Notes: generated by a model not told the origin, from the sequence alone. A stretch of 40,420 nt of DNA from Pseudoflavonifractor capillosus (GCF_016902575.1 NZ_JACSNZ010000016.1:1-40420); one strand, 5' to 3'. Shown: positions 31,011 to 39,452, numbered from the stretch's first letter. Made by a program: numbers and translations.

Positions 31011-33800
31011 TCACTGCTCCTGGCTGTGGTACTCAGCGCAGGTGCACTTCTTCCACTTCAGACCAGAGCCGCAGGGACAGGGGTCATTGCGGCCAATGCG
31101 CTCACCCTTCTTGGTGGGCTGTTTGGGGGCGGACTCGGTGGCGCCGCCGGACTCGCCGGTGACCTTGGCCACCCGCTGGCGCTGGATGCCCTGGTTGGTG
31201 CGGATGCGGGCCAGGAACAGCCGCCGCAGCGTCTCCTCCTGGATGGCGGCGATCATCTCCTCGAACATGTCGTAGCCTTCCCGCTTGTACTCCACCACAG
31301 GGTCGGACTGGCCGTAGGCCCGCAGGCCGATGCCCTGGCGCAGCTCGGTCATGGCGTCGATGTGATCCATCCAGTATTCGTCCACCACACGCAGCAAAAC
31401 CACCCGTTCCAGCTCCCGCATGGGGTTTTGGATATTGGTCTGGCCTGCCTCGGCCAGCTGCTGGGCAATGGCCTGCTCCTGGGTCTGGTAGTTGGCCTGG
31501 GCCAGCTCCAGCAGCTTGTCGGTGAGGGCCTGGGTGGACAGGGTGTCCAGCTCCCCCTTCACCTCATCCAGCTGCTCCTTGGTGAACATCACATTGGCCC
31601 AGGGAGCCATGGCCACCTGGAAGCCCTCCTGGTCCAGCTTGCCCAGCTCCCCGGCGTGGCCGGAGACCAGGTTGGTGACGGTGTTGGTGAGCATGTTCTC
31701 AATGGCAGCGTGGACATCCTCCCCGTCCAGCACCTGGCGGCGCTGCTTGTAGATGACCTCACGCTGGGTGTTCATCACGTCGTCGTACTCCAGCACCGTC
31801 TTACGGATCTGGAAGTTCTGGGACTCCACCCGCTTCTGGGCGGACTCGATGGCGCCGGAGAGCATCTTCTGATCCAGGGGGGTGTCCTCGTCCACGCCCA
31901 GCTTCTCCATCATGGCCTGGATGCGCTCGGAGCCGAACAGGCGCAGGATGTCATCCTCCAAAGACAGGTAGAAGCAGCTCATGCCGGGGTCGCCCTGACG
32001 GCCGGCACGGCCCCGCAGCTGGTTGTCAATGCGGCGGGACTCGTGGCGCTCGGTGCCCAGAATGAACAGGCCGCCCACTGCCCGCACCTTCTCCGCCTCT
32101 TCCTTGATGGCGGGCTTGAACTGGGCCTCCGCCTCGGCAAACGCCTGGCGGGCGGCGAGAATCTCCTCGTTGTCGGTGTCGGCGTGGCCGTCGCACTCGG
32201 CTAAAAGCTCGTCGCTCATGCCCTGGCGGCGGAGCAGGGCCTTGGCCATGTACTCGGCGTTGCCGCCCAGGGTGATGTCGGTACCACGGCCAGCCATGTT
32301 GGTGGCCACGGTGACAGCCCCCAGCTTGCCGGCCTGGGCCACGATCTCTGCTTCCTTGTCGTGGTGCTTGGCGTTCAAGACGTTGTGGGGGATGCCCGCC
32401 CGGGTCAGCAGCTTGCTCACCAGCTCGGAAATCTCAATGGACACGGTACCCACCAGCACAGGCTGGCCCTTCTCGTGGCAGGCCTTGATCTGCTCCACCA
32501 CGGCCCGGTACTTGCCCGCCTGGGTCTTGTACACCTGGTCGGGGCGGTCCACGCGGGCCACGGGGCGGTTGGTGGGGATCTCCACAATGTCCAGAGAGTA
32601 GATCTGGCCGAACTCCTCCTCCTCGGTCATGGCGGTACCCGTCATGCCGGAGAGCTTGTCGTAGAGGCGGAAGTAGTTTTGGAAGGTGATGGTGGCCAGA
32701 GTCTTGGACTCGTGGGCCACGGTGACGTGCTCCTTGGCCTCAATGGCCTGGTGCAGACCCTCGTTGTAGCGACGGCCATACATCAGGCGGCCGGTGAACT
32801 CGTCCACAATGATGACCTCGCCGTCTTTGACCACATAGTCGATGTCCCGGCGCATCACGCCCCGGGCCTTGATGGCCTGGTTGATGTGGTGGGACAGGGT
32901 GGTGTTCTCGGGGTCAGCCAGGTTTTCCACATTGAACTGCTGCTCGGCCTTGGCGATGCCCCGGGCGGTGAGGGTGGCGGTGCGGGCCTTCTCGTCCACG
33001 ATGTAGTCGGCGTCGATATCGGCGGCCTCCTCCTCCTTGGCGTCCACGGAGGTCATCCGCTGGCACTTGAGCCGGGCCACGAAGTTGTCCACCAGCTGAT
33101 AGAGCTGGGTGGATTTCTCACCCTGGCCGGAAATGATCAGAGGGGTACGGGCCTCGTCGATGAGGATGGAGTCCACCTCGTCCACGATGGCGAAGTTGTG
33201 GCCCCGCTGCACCAGCTCCTTGGCATAGATGGCCATGTTGTCCCGCAGGTAGTCAAAGCCGAACTCGTTGTTGGTGCCGTAGGTAATGTCCGCCTGGTAG
33301 GCCTTCTTCTTGGCCTCCTTATCCACCCCGTGCACCACCAGACCCACAGTGAGGCCCAGGAAGCGATAGACCTTGCCCATCCACTCCGAGTCACGCTTGG
33401 CCAGATAGTCGTTGACGGTGATGACGTGTACGCCCTTGCCGGACAGGCCGTTCAAGTAGGCGGGCAGGGTGGCCACCAGAGTCTTACCTTCGCCGGTGCG
33501 CATCTCGGCGATGCGGCCCTGGTGAAGGATGATGCCGCCGATGAGCTGCACCCGGTAGGGGCGCATGCCCAGCACACGGTCATCTGCCTCCCGGCACACG
33601 GCAAAGGCCTCAGGCAGGATGTCGTCCAGGGTCTCACCCGCTGCCAGACGGGCCTTGAACTCGTCGGTTTTGGCCCGCAGCTGCTGATCGGAGAGGGCTT
33701 TCATCTCCTCGCCCAGTGCCTCGATTTTATCCACGATGGGGGTGAGCGCCTTGACCTCCCGCTGGGAACGGGTGCCAAATATTTTTGTAAACAAACCCAT
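31011..33800 (-). CDS. secA: Preprotein translocase ATPase SecA
   Basis: SecA drives protein export through SecYEG by ATP hydrolysis. It has 929 residues. Helicase motif I is MRTGEGKT (GEGKT at 103-107), motif II is DEVDSILIDEART near 204-217, then the preprotein-binding domain, with NMAGRGTDI and RGRAGRQGDPG in the second nucleotide domain. The C-terminal zinc finger is CPCGSGLKWKKCTC, the SEC-C motif that binds SecB or phospholipid in other bacteria; this is notable because a SecB-like gene is 11 kb away. AAGGAAG is eight bases before the ATG. A weak -10 (TATACT, 33859-33864) is the only promoter hint. Confidence 0.98.
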   Translation of the reverse strand: MGLFTKIFGTRSQREVKALTPIVDKIEALGEEMKALSDQQLRAKTDEFKARLAAGETLDDILPEAFAVCREADDRVLGMRPYRVQLIGGIILHQGRIAEMRTGEGKTLVATLPAYLNGLSGKGVHVITVNDYLAKRDSEWMGKVYRFLGLTVGLVVHGVDKEAKKKAYQADITYGTNNEFGFDYLRDNMAIYAKELVQRGHNFAIVDEVDSILIDEARTPLIISGQGEKSTQLYQLVDNFVARLKCQRMTSVDAKEEEAADIDADYIVDEKARTATLTARGIAKAEQQFNVENLADPENTTLSHHINQAIKARGVMRRDIDYVVKDGEVIIVDEFTGRLMYGRRYNEGLHQAIEAKEHVTVAHESKTLATITFQNYFRLYDKLSGMTGTAMTEEEEFGQIYSLDIVEIPTNRPVARVDRPDQVYKTQAGKYRAVVEQIKACHEKGQPVLVGTVSIEISELVSKLLTRAGIPHNVLNAKHHDKEAEIVAQAGKLGAVTVATNMAGRGTDITLGGNAEYMAKALLRRQGMSDELLAECDGHADTDNEEILAARQAFAEAEAQFKPAIKEEAEKVRAVGGLFILGTERHESRRIDNQLRGRAGRQGDPGMSCFYLSLEDDILRLFGSERIQAMMEKLGVDEDTPLDQKMLSGAIESAQKRVESQNFQIRKTVLEYDDVMNTQREVIYKQRRQVLDGEDVHAAIENMLTNTVTNLVSGHAGELGKLDQEGFQVAMAPWANVMFTKEQLDEVKGELDTLSTQALTDKLLELAQANYQTQEQAIAQQLAEAGQTNIQNPMRELERVVLLRVVDEYWMDHIDAMTELRQGIGLRAYGQSDPVVEYKREGYDMFEEMIAAIQEETLRRLFLARIRTNQGIQRQRVAKVTGESGGATESAPKQPTKKGERIGRNDPCPCGSGLKWKKCTCAEYHSQEQ

Positions 33801-33858
33801 GTTGTGCGCTTCCTTTCTGGTTCAGTGCTTGGGTAGAAAAACCCATTTTAACTTATGT

Positions 33859-33864
33859 AGTATA
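33859..33864 (-). promoter_or_regulatory. Possible -10 box of the secA operon
   Basis: TATACT on the minus strand lies 59 bases before the secA start, overlapped by TATGAT (33864-33869). No good -35 hexamer is found at the right spacing, only a T run, so it would need an activator or be weak. Confidence 0.3.
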
Positions 33865-33904
33865 TCATATCCTTTTTAGAGAAAAAAGAGGAAATTGAAA
33901 TTTC

Positions 33905-34560
33905 AGTATGTTTTGGGCGTTGCCCCACCCAAAAGCCCCCTGACTGGGGCGTGTGGGTGGGCTTGTTCCTCTGTCTGAGGTGAGTTTAGACCCTGCCAGC
34001 CTGTTTTTCGCTCCGCTGGGGTCCATTTTGACCGGGCAAAATGGACGAAAACCCGCCAAAGGAGGGGCCTTCCCCCTCCTTGTGGAATCCACCCCGCTGT
34101 TCTGGGCTGTCAGGAGTTGCTTCCCCGGCCGGGCCGAAGGGTAGTTGCCATACCAGGAGGGAACACAGCTCTCTTTTGCTCGGTCGCTGCTGGGCTGGTG
34201 CACCGTTCTCCCCGTTTCGGCCCTACCTGTGGCGCACCCCGGCCGACGGCGGCCGGGCGAGGCCGCTCCACCCAGACTTGAGGTCCTGGTGGAAGGAGAG
34301 AGAACTGCCAGCGGAGTAGAAACTGCCCAGAGGTGCGTCGGGCCATCCAACCAGCCTACCAGGCCCAGGGCCGACTTGGGCCCCAACCCGGTACAAACAT
34401 AAAAACATGGGGTTTCCAAAGGGATCTCCCTTTGGTGGGTCTTTGGTGACTTTCTGCCCATCAGAAAGCCACCCTGCGGAGCAAGCCCCGGCCGGCAAGC
34501 CTGTCCCCAAGGGCCCCTAGGGGGTACGTCCAAATTCTGGCGCGCTCTCCGTCACTTTAC
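33905..34560. repeat. Long hairpin-rich non-coding element, copy 2 of 2
   Basis: A non-coding stretch matching the element at 17555-18120 in layout and orientation. CGCTCCGCTGGG is followed by a 10-pair hairpin GTCCATTTTG/CAAAATGGAC (34021-34046) whose sequence differs from copy 1, then the identical 44-base block (34054-34097). A divergent middle of about 310 bases follows, then CCAAAGGGA/TCCCTTTGG (34416-34435), and the GGTGACTTTCTG hairpin (34445-34473). The two outer hairpins are conserved in position but differ in bases. The element proper probably starts near 33985; the 80 bases before it are also non-coding. It ends just before the glycine-riboswitch promoter. Confidence 0.7.
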
Positions 34561-34575
34561 TGTGCAAAATCTCCC

Positions 34576-34604
34576 TTGACACTGTCCGCATGTGGCGGTA
34601 TAAT
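34576..34604 (+). promoter_or_regulatory. Consensus sigma-A promoter of the glycine-riboswitch transcript
   Basis: Perfect TTGACA (34576-34581) and perfect TATAAT (34599-34604) are separated by 17 bases. Transcription should start about 34611, a short distance before the first aptamer. Confidence 0.93.
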
Positions 34605-34631
34605 GTCCATCACAACAAAACAAGGACAGAC

Positions 34632-34810
34632 GAAGCGTGCAGGAAAAGGCCGGCGATGGCCTACCGAAGGAGTGACACTCTCAGGTTCCCCACAGTGGGG
34701 TGAGGACTGTGCGTGGATGTATCTCTGGAGAAGCTCAGCAATGGGTGCCGAAGGTGCAACGTCAAAACCGCGGGTTTTGGCCAATCTCTCAGGCAAAAGG
34801 ACAGAGGAAA
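34632..34810 (+). promoter_or_regulatory. Tandem glycine riboswitch
   Basis: Two glycine aptamers in a row. The first (about 34636-34712) has the core CCGAAGGAGTGACACTCTCA then GGTTCC and TGAGGACTG, closed by GTGCAG pairing with CTGTGC. The second (about 34721-34807) has GCCGAAGGTGCAAC, then ATCTCTCAGGCAAAAGGACA and GAGG, closed by CTCTG/CAGAG. The phrases CTCTCAGG...AAAAGGACAGAG are the hallmark of this riboswitch. Together with the terminator 60 bases further on, it should be an ON switch, letting transcription pass when glycine binds, as in other glycine riboswitches upstream of degradation or efflux/uptake genes. Confidence 0.95.
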
Positions 34811-34868
34811 TCATACATGCGGCACGCCCGCTCCCCCTTTGGGAGCTGGTGCTGGCACAGCGTTTCCT

Positions 34869-34906
34869 CAGGTTGCGGACTCTCCTCCGCAGCCTGTTTT
34901 TGTTTT
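34869..34906 (+). terminator. Expression-platform terminator of the glycine riboswitch
   Basis: An 11-pair stem CAGGTTGCGGA/TCCGCAGCCTG (34869-34879 with 34886-34896, one G-U pair) is followed by TTTTTGTTTT. It ends 27 bases before the symporter start, so the ribosome site lies beyond it and expression depends on read-through. Confidence 0.92.
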
Positions 34907-34933
34907 GTGGTAAGGAAAAGGAGAGGATATTCT

Positions 34934-36346
34934 ATGTTACAGCAAGCAGAAGCAGCACTTTTACCCCTGGTCAACGCCTTGAATGACTATCTATCCAGCT
35001 ACATTCTGGTGTTTTTGCTCATTGGCGTTGGCCTGTTTTATTCCATCCGTACCCGGTTTGTCCAGGTGCGCTGCTTTGGCGAGGGCATGAAAAAGGTCTT
35101 TGGCTCCCTGTCCCTGCGGGGCGGGGCCCAGGAGCAGGGCATGAGCTCCTTCCAGGCCCTGGCCACCGCCATTGCCGCCCAGGTGGGTACCGGTAACATC
35201 GTCGGCGCCTCGGGGGCCATCCTCACCGGCGGCCCCGGCGCCATCTTCTGGATGTGGGTCATCGCCTTCTTCGGCATGGCCACCATCTATGCCGAGGCCA
35301 CCCTGGCCATCCACACCCGTGTCATTGACAAGGACGGCCACGTCCACGGCGGCCCCGTATACTATATTACCACCGCCTTCCGGGGTGCTTTTGGTAAATT
35401 CCTGGCGGGCTTCTTTGCCGTGGCCATCATTCTGGCCCTGGGCTTTATGGGCTGTATGGTGCAGTCCAACTCCATCGGCTCCACCTTCCAGACCGCTTTC
35501 GGTGTGCCCTCCTGGGTGATGGGCGTAGTGCTGGTGGTCATCTGTGCCTTCATCTTCCTGGGCGGGGTGCAGCGTCTGGCCGCCGTCACCGAGAAGCTGG
35601 TGCCCCTCATGGCCGCAGTGTTCCTGCTGGGTGCCCTGGTGGTGCTCATTGCCCGCATCACCTACCTGCCCGAGACCTTCGCCATGATCTTCCGCTATGC
35701 CTTCCAGCCCCAGGCCATCATCGGCGGCGGCTTCGGCTACGCCATCAAGACCGCCATCAGCCAGGGCGCCAAGCGTGGCCTGTTCTCCAACGAGGCAGGC
35801 ATGGGCTCCACCCCCCACGCCCACGCCCAGGCCAACGTGAAAGACCCCCACGAGCAGGGTGTGGTGGCCATGATCGGCGTGTTCATCGACACCTTTGTGG
35901 TACTCACCCTCAACGCCCTGGTGGTCATCTCCACCCTGTACACCCACGACGGCCCCTTGGCTGGGGGCTATGTGGGGGACATCACCGCCACCCTCAACAG
36001 TGCCAACCTGGCCCAGACCGCCTTTGGCACCGTGCTCGGCGCCCACTTTGGCGCCATCTTCGTGGCCATCTGCCTGTTCTTCTTCGCCTTCTCCACTGTG
36101 CTGGGCTGGAACCTGTTCGGCAAGATCAACGTGATGTACCTGTTCGGCAAGAAGGCCGCCCCCGTGTACGGTGTGCTGGCTCTGGTGTTCATCTTCCTGG
36201 GCACCACCATGTCCAACGACCTGGTGTGGGGTCTCACCGACCTGTTCAACAACCTCATGGTCATCCCCAACGCCATCGCCCTGTTCGCCCTGTCCTCCAT
36301 CGTGGTGACCATCGCCAAACGCCGGGGCAAGGCGGTAAAGAGATGA
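34934..36346 (+). CDS. Alanine/glycine:sodium symporter (AGCS family)
   Basis: This encodes 470 residues and about eleven membrane helices. It imports small neutral amino acids with sodium. The family signature is clear: GGPGAIFWMWVIAFFGMATI with AEATLA after it, and earlier IAAQVGTGNIVGASGAIL, which lines the transport site. The segment GLFSNEAGMGSTPHAHAQA is also typical. The riboswitch in front shows glycine to be the regulatory ligand and probably the main substrate, although alanine transport cannot be excluded. The ATG at 34934 has GGAGAGG upstream; a longer frame running back through the riboswitch was rejected. It is a single-gene unit; the next promoter lies 71 bases after the stop. 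Confidence 0.95.
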   Translation: MLQQAEAALLPLVNALNDYLSSYILVFLLIGVGLFYSIRTRFVQVRCFGEGMKKVFGSLSLRGGAQEQGMSSFQALATAIAAQVGTGNIVGASGAILTGGPGAIFWMWVIAFFGMATIYAEATLAIHTRVIDKDGHVHGGPVYYITTAFRGAFGKFLAGFFAVAIILALGFMGCMVQSNSIGSTFQTAFGVPSWVMGVVLVVICAFIFLGGVQRLAAVTEKLVPLMAAVFLLGALVVLIARITYLPETFAMIFRYAFQPQAIIGGGFGYAIKTAISQGAKRGLFSNEAGMGSTPHAHAQANVKDPHEQGVVAMIGVFIDTFVVLTLNALVVISTLYTHDGPLAGGYVGDITATLNSANLAQTAFGTVLGAHFGAIFVAICLFFFAFSTVLGWNLFGKINVMYLFGKKAAPVYGVLALVFIFLGTTMSNDLVWGLTDLFNNLMVIPNAIALFALSSIVVTIAKRRGKAVKR

Positions 36347-36416
36347 CAAATTCCCCATAGTTTCCCCGTCCCCCCTCCTCTTCCCCGGGCAGGTTTGCCA
36401 AAAATCCCATTTCCCG

Positions 36417-36445
36417 TTGACAAACTTGTCCGGGGGAGATATAAT
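36417..36445 (+). promoter_or_regulatory. Consensus sigma-A promoter of the lysine-riboswitch transcript
   Basis: Perfect TTGACA (36417-36422) and TATAAT (36440-36445) with a 17-base spacer. Start of transcription about 36452, ten bases before the aptamer. Confidence 0.93.
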
Positions 36446-36461
36446 ACGCCAAAATGAACCA

Positions 36462-36632
36462 CTGATAGAGGCGCGGTTACGATGAGTACCCCACCCAAGG
36501 CATGGACAAAGGCCGTGGGGGAAGGGCGTCGCCGCCGAAGGGCAGATAAGCTGGTCCGGCTGTCTGTGCCTGGGCCGCAGGGAAATACCCTGCGGACTGT
36601 CACACAACATGTGTGAAGCGCTATCATGGAGG
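36462..36632 (+). promoter_or_regulatory. Lysine riboswitch (L box)
   Basis: A lysine aptamer of about 165 bases. The conserved pieces are TGATAGAGGCGC (5' side of P1), GATGAGTA, GAAGGGCGTCGCCGCCGAAG, GCTGGTC and GCGGACTGTCAC. P1 is closed by TGATAG (36463-36468) pairing with CTATCA (36621-36626). These are the core elements of the L box, found before lysine synthesis and uptake genes. With the terminator downstream it should be an OFF switch: bound lysine frees the terminator and shuts transport. Confidence 0.95.
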
Positions 36633-36670
36633 AAACAGCGTTCCCGTCCGGCTTTGGATGGGGGTTTGTT

Positions 36671-36709
36671 GGCCATGATCGCATCACGCGGTTCATGGTC
36701 TTTTGTTTT
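36671..36709 (+). terminator. Expression-platform terminator of the lysine riboswitch
   Basis: GGCCATGA (36671-36678) pairs with TCATGGTC (36693-36700), with a small CGC/GCG inner helix, and TTTTGTTTT follows. It lies 35 bases before the first transporter gene. Confidence 0.85.
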
Positions 36710-36744
36710 ACCCCATCAACAAAAAAGGAAAGAGGAATGAAATC

Positions 36745-37689
36745 ATGAAAAAGAGAGCTTTGGCCCTGATGCTGGCCGGAATGATGAGCCTGTCCCTGGC
36801 TGCCTGCGGCGGCGAGACCGGATCCAAGACGGACGACGGCGCTGCCAGCGCCACCCCCGGTGTGGAGATTCCCGCCGTGCCTGACTTCACCGACGTGGAC
36901 ACCTCCACCATCCTGGGTGTGGAGGACGGCGTGCTCACCGTGGGCATGGAGTGTGCCTACGCCCCCTATAACTGGATGCAGATGGACGACTCCAACGGCG
37001 CTGTGGAAATTTCCAACGTCCCCGGCTCCTACGCCAACGGCTACGACGTGATGATCGCCAAGCGCATCTGCGAGGCCTACGGCTGGGAGCTGGAGATCGT
37101 CTCCAGCGCCTGGGACTCCCTGACCCCCGCCGTCCAGGCTGGCACCATGGACGCCAACATCGCCGGACAGTCCATGACCGCTGACCGTATGAAGGAAGTG
37201 GATATGGCTGGCCCCTACTACTACGCCACCATCGTGTGCGTCACCACCAAGGACAGCGAGTACGCCTCCGCCACCTCCATTGCCGACCTGGCTGGCGGCA
37301 CCTGCACCGCCCAGTCCGGCACCATCTGGTACGACTCCTGCCTGCCCCAGATCGAGGGCGCTAACCTGCTGGCTCCCGCTGACAACGCCCCTGCCATGAT
37401 CATGCAGCTGCAAACCGGCACGGCTGACTTCATCTGCACCGACATGCCCACCGCCATGGCTGCCGCGGCCAAGGACGACAACCTGGTGATCCTCAACTTC
37501 TCCGGCACCGACGGGGACTTCCAGTTCCAAAGCGAGGAGGAGCGGGCCGAGAACGTGAACATCGGCATCTCCGTGCAGAAGGACAACACCGCTTTGAAGG
37601 ACGCCATGGACGCCGTCCTCTCTGAGCTCACCGAGGAGCACTTCAACGCCATCATGGACCAGGCCATCGCCGTCCAGCCCGCCGTCTAA
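36745..37689 (+). CDS. Amino acid (probable lysine) ABC transporter, binding lipoprotein
   Basis: This encodes 314 residues. The signal ends in LAAC (Cys21), so the protein is membrane-anchored outside. It belongs to the family 3 solute-binding proteins (HisJ/ArtJ/GlnH type): the ligand domain starts with VLTVGMECAYAPYNW, then ANGYDVMIAKRICEAYGWEL, AGTMDANIAGQSMTADRMKE and QLQTGTADFICTDMPTAMA. The lysine riboswitch directly upstream assigns lysine as the likely substrate; sequence alone would only say polar amino acid. The start at 36745 has GAAAGAGG upstream and matches the lipoprotein signal; an upstream TTG at 36703 overlaps the terminator. Confidence 0.93.
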   Translation: MKKRALALMLAGMMSLSLAACGGETGSKTDDGAASATPGVEIPAVPDFTDVDTSTILGVEDGVLTVGMECAYAPYNWMQMDDSNGAVEISNVPGSYANGYDVMIAKRICEAYGWELEIVSSAWDSLTPAVQAGTMDANIAGQSMTADRMKEVDMAGPYYYATIVCVTTKDSEYASATSIADLAGGTCTAQSGTIWYDSCLPQIEGANLLAPADNAPAMIMQLQTGTADFICTDMPTAMAAAAKDDNLVILNFSGTDGDFQFQSEEERAENVNIGISVQKDNTALKDAMDAVLSELTEEHFNAIMDQAIAVQPAV

Positions 37690-37756
37690 TTGACCTTCCC
37701 CCGCCACCCGGCCCCTGCCGGGTGACGGGGGTTATCCGTGAAAGGAGCAAACCTCT

Positions 37757-38578
37757 ATGGATCGCTTTCTCAAGCTGGGCCAGGATATGGCCCTACTCTG
37801 GCAAAATTACTACCCAGGGTATCTCAACGGCATCAGAAACACCATCATCCTGGCGGTGGTAGCCACCATCATCGGCTGTATCATCGGCCTGGTGTGCGGC
37901 ATTTTGAACACCATCCCCTACGCCAAGCAGGACTCCCTGCCCAAGCGCATCATCCTCAAGGCCATTCGGGTCATCGTGCGCATCTATGTAGAGGTGTTCC
38001 GTGGCACTCCCATGGTGCTGCAAGCGGTGTTCATCTACTACGGCCTGCCCTACTTCTTCGGCTCTGCCATGTCCTTCAAGGGTACAGAGGGCATCTGGCT
38101 GGCCTCCATCATCGTGGTGTCCATCAACACCGGCGCCTATATGGCCGAGTCGGTGCGTGGCGGCATCATCTCCATTGACCCCGGCCAGACCGAGGGCGCC
38201 AAGGCCATCGGTATGAACCACTTCCAGACCATGACCTGCGTCATCCTGCCCCAGGCCATCCGCAACATCATCCCCCAGATCGGCAACAACTTCATCATCA
38301 ACATCAAGGACACCTCCGTGATGTTCATCATCAGCTTCACCGAGTTCTTTGCCTTCCACCGCTACATCGTGGGCGTGAACAACATGTACTTCCCCTCCGC
38401 CGCCATCGAGATGATCGGCTACCTCACCATGACCCTCATCGCCTCGGCTGCCCTGCGGCTCATCGAAAAGTACATGGACGGGTCGGACAACTACGAGCTG
38501 GTGCAGACTGACTCCCTCACCATGACCGCCGGGACGTACAGCCACCCCAACCGCAGTAATCCCTTTGATAAGAAATAA
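37757..38578 (+). CDS. Amino acid (probable lysine) ABC transporter, permease
   Basis: A membrane subunit of 273 residues of the HisM/GlnP type with about five helices ([20 protein letters not shown] start of the permease domain, [20 protein letters not shown]). The ATPase-docking EAA-like loop is [20 protein letters not shown] then [17 protein letters not shown] (about 145-175). Only one permease gene is present, so it would act as a homodimer. It lies 67 bases after the binding-protein gene, with a small CCCGGC/GCCGGG hairpin in the gap that may protect the upstream message, and AAGGAG before the start. Confidence 0.94.
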   Translation: MDRFLKLGQDMALLWQNYYPGYLNGIRNTIILAVVATIIGCIIGLVCGILNTIPYAKQDSLPKRIILKAIRVIVRIYVEVFRGTPMVLQAVFIYYGLPYFFGSAMSFKGTEGIWLASIIVVSINTGAYMAESVRGGIISIDPGQTEGAKAIGMNHFQTMTCVILPQAIRNIIPQIGNNFIINIKDTSVMFIISFTEFFAFHRYIVGVNNMYFPSAAIEMIGYLTMTLIASAALRLIEKYMDGSDNYELVQTDSLTMTAGTYSHPNRSNPFDKK

Positions 38579-38595
38579 GGAGGAGGACAGTACAT

Positions 38596-39336
38596 ATGAA
38601 TGACGCCATTTTACAAGTGCAGCACCTGTCCAAGTCCTTTGGCAAGCACGAGGTGCTTCGTGACATTGACTTCACCGTCCGTCCCGGGGACGTGACCTCC
38701 ATCATCGGCGCCTCCGGCTCCGGTAAGTCCACCCTTCTGCGGTGCATCAACCTCCTGGAGACCCCCACCGCCGGGGACATCCTCTTCCACGGGGAGAACA
38801 TCACCGCCCGGGGCTTCAACCCCTGCCAGTACCGCTCCAAGGTGGGCATGGTGTTCCAGTCCTTCAACCTGTTCAACAACATGACGGTGCTGGAAAACTG
38901 CATGGTGGGCCAGGTGAAGGTGCTGAAAAAGTCCAAGGCTGAGGCCAAGGAAAACGCCATGAAGTATTTGGAGCAGGTGGGCATGGCCCCCTACATCAAC
39001 GCCCGGCCCCGGCAGATCTCCGGCGGTCAGCGCCAGCGTGTGGCCATTGCCCGGGCCCTGGCCATGGAGCCGGAAGTGCTGCTCTTTGACGAGCCCACCT
39101 CCGCCCTGGACCCCGAGATGGTGGGCGAGGTGCTCTCCGTCATGCGGGATCTGGCCCGGCAGGGTATGACCATGCTGGTGGTGACCCACGAGATGGCCTT
39201 TGCCCGGGACGTGTCCAACCACGTGGTGTTCATGGCCGACGGGGTCATCTGCGAACAGGGCGACCCCCAGGACGTGTTTACCAATCCCCGAGAGACCAGA
39301 ACCCGGGAATTTTTATCCCGGTTCATGGGAGAATGA
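38596..39336 (+). CDS. Amino acid (probable lysine) ABC transporter, ATP-binding protein
   Basis: This encodes 246 residues of the HisP/GlnQ type. The Walker A motif GASGSGKST is at 38-46, the Q loop at [10 protein letters not shown], the signature [16 protein letters not shown] near 140-155, Walker [15 protein letters not shown] near 160-173, and the switch histidine in VVTHEM. All catalytic residues are present. It starts 17 bases after the permease gene with AAGGAGGAGG. It is the last gene of the riboswitch-controlled operon and is followed by a terminator. Confidence 0.96.
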   Translation: MNDAILQVQHLSKSFGKHEVLRDIDFTVRPGDVTSIIGASGSGKSTLLRCINLLETPTAGDILFHGENITARGFNPCQYRSKVGMVFQSFNLFNNMTVLENCMVGQVKVLKKSKAEAKENAMKYLEQVGMAPYINARPRQISGGQRQRVAIARALAMEPEVLLFDEPTSALDPEMVGEVLSVMRDLARQGMTMLVVTHEMAFARDVSNHVVFMADGVICEQGDPQDVFTNPRETRTREFLSRFMGE

Positions 39337-39338
39337 GA

Positions 39339-39388
39339 AACCCGCCCCGGTGGCGTGCAGACGTTGCACCCCACCGGGGCGGGTTTTA
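39339..39388 (+). terminator. Terminator of the lysine transporter operon
   Basis: A 15-pair stem AACCCGCCCCGGTGG (39339-39353) pairs with 39371-39385, with a 17-base loop holding a smaller hairpin; TTTTAAT follows. It begins two bases after the ATPase stop. Confidence 0.92.
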
Positions 39389-39452
39389 ATGAATCATGAA
39401 AAATGAATCGTTAATCGTTATGGTGTGCCGCATAGCGGCACGAATTTTCATT
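39388..39452 (+). repeat. Short hairpin repeat (stop-associated family), copy D
   Basis: This reads AATGAATCATGAAAAATGAA, then TCGTTAATCGTTATGGTGTG, stem GTGCCGC/GCGGCAC (39425-39441) with an ATA loop, and GAATTTTCATTAG. It starts right after the terminator of the transporter operon, in the sense orientation of that operon. It is the most diverged of the four copies. Confidence 0.8.

Noticed and set aside
33865-34533. A 222-codon minus-strand frame before secA
   Set aside because: It covers the long repeat element; its translation is not preserved in the other copy, and it has no plausible domain.
34991-37707. Long minus-strand frames opposite the symporter and binding-protein genes
   Set aside because: They run across the lysine riboswitch and two clear transport genes, and their products are repetitive His/Gly/Asp sequence.
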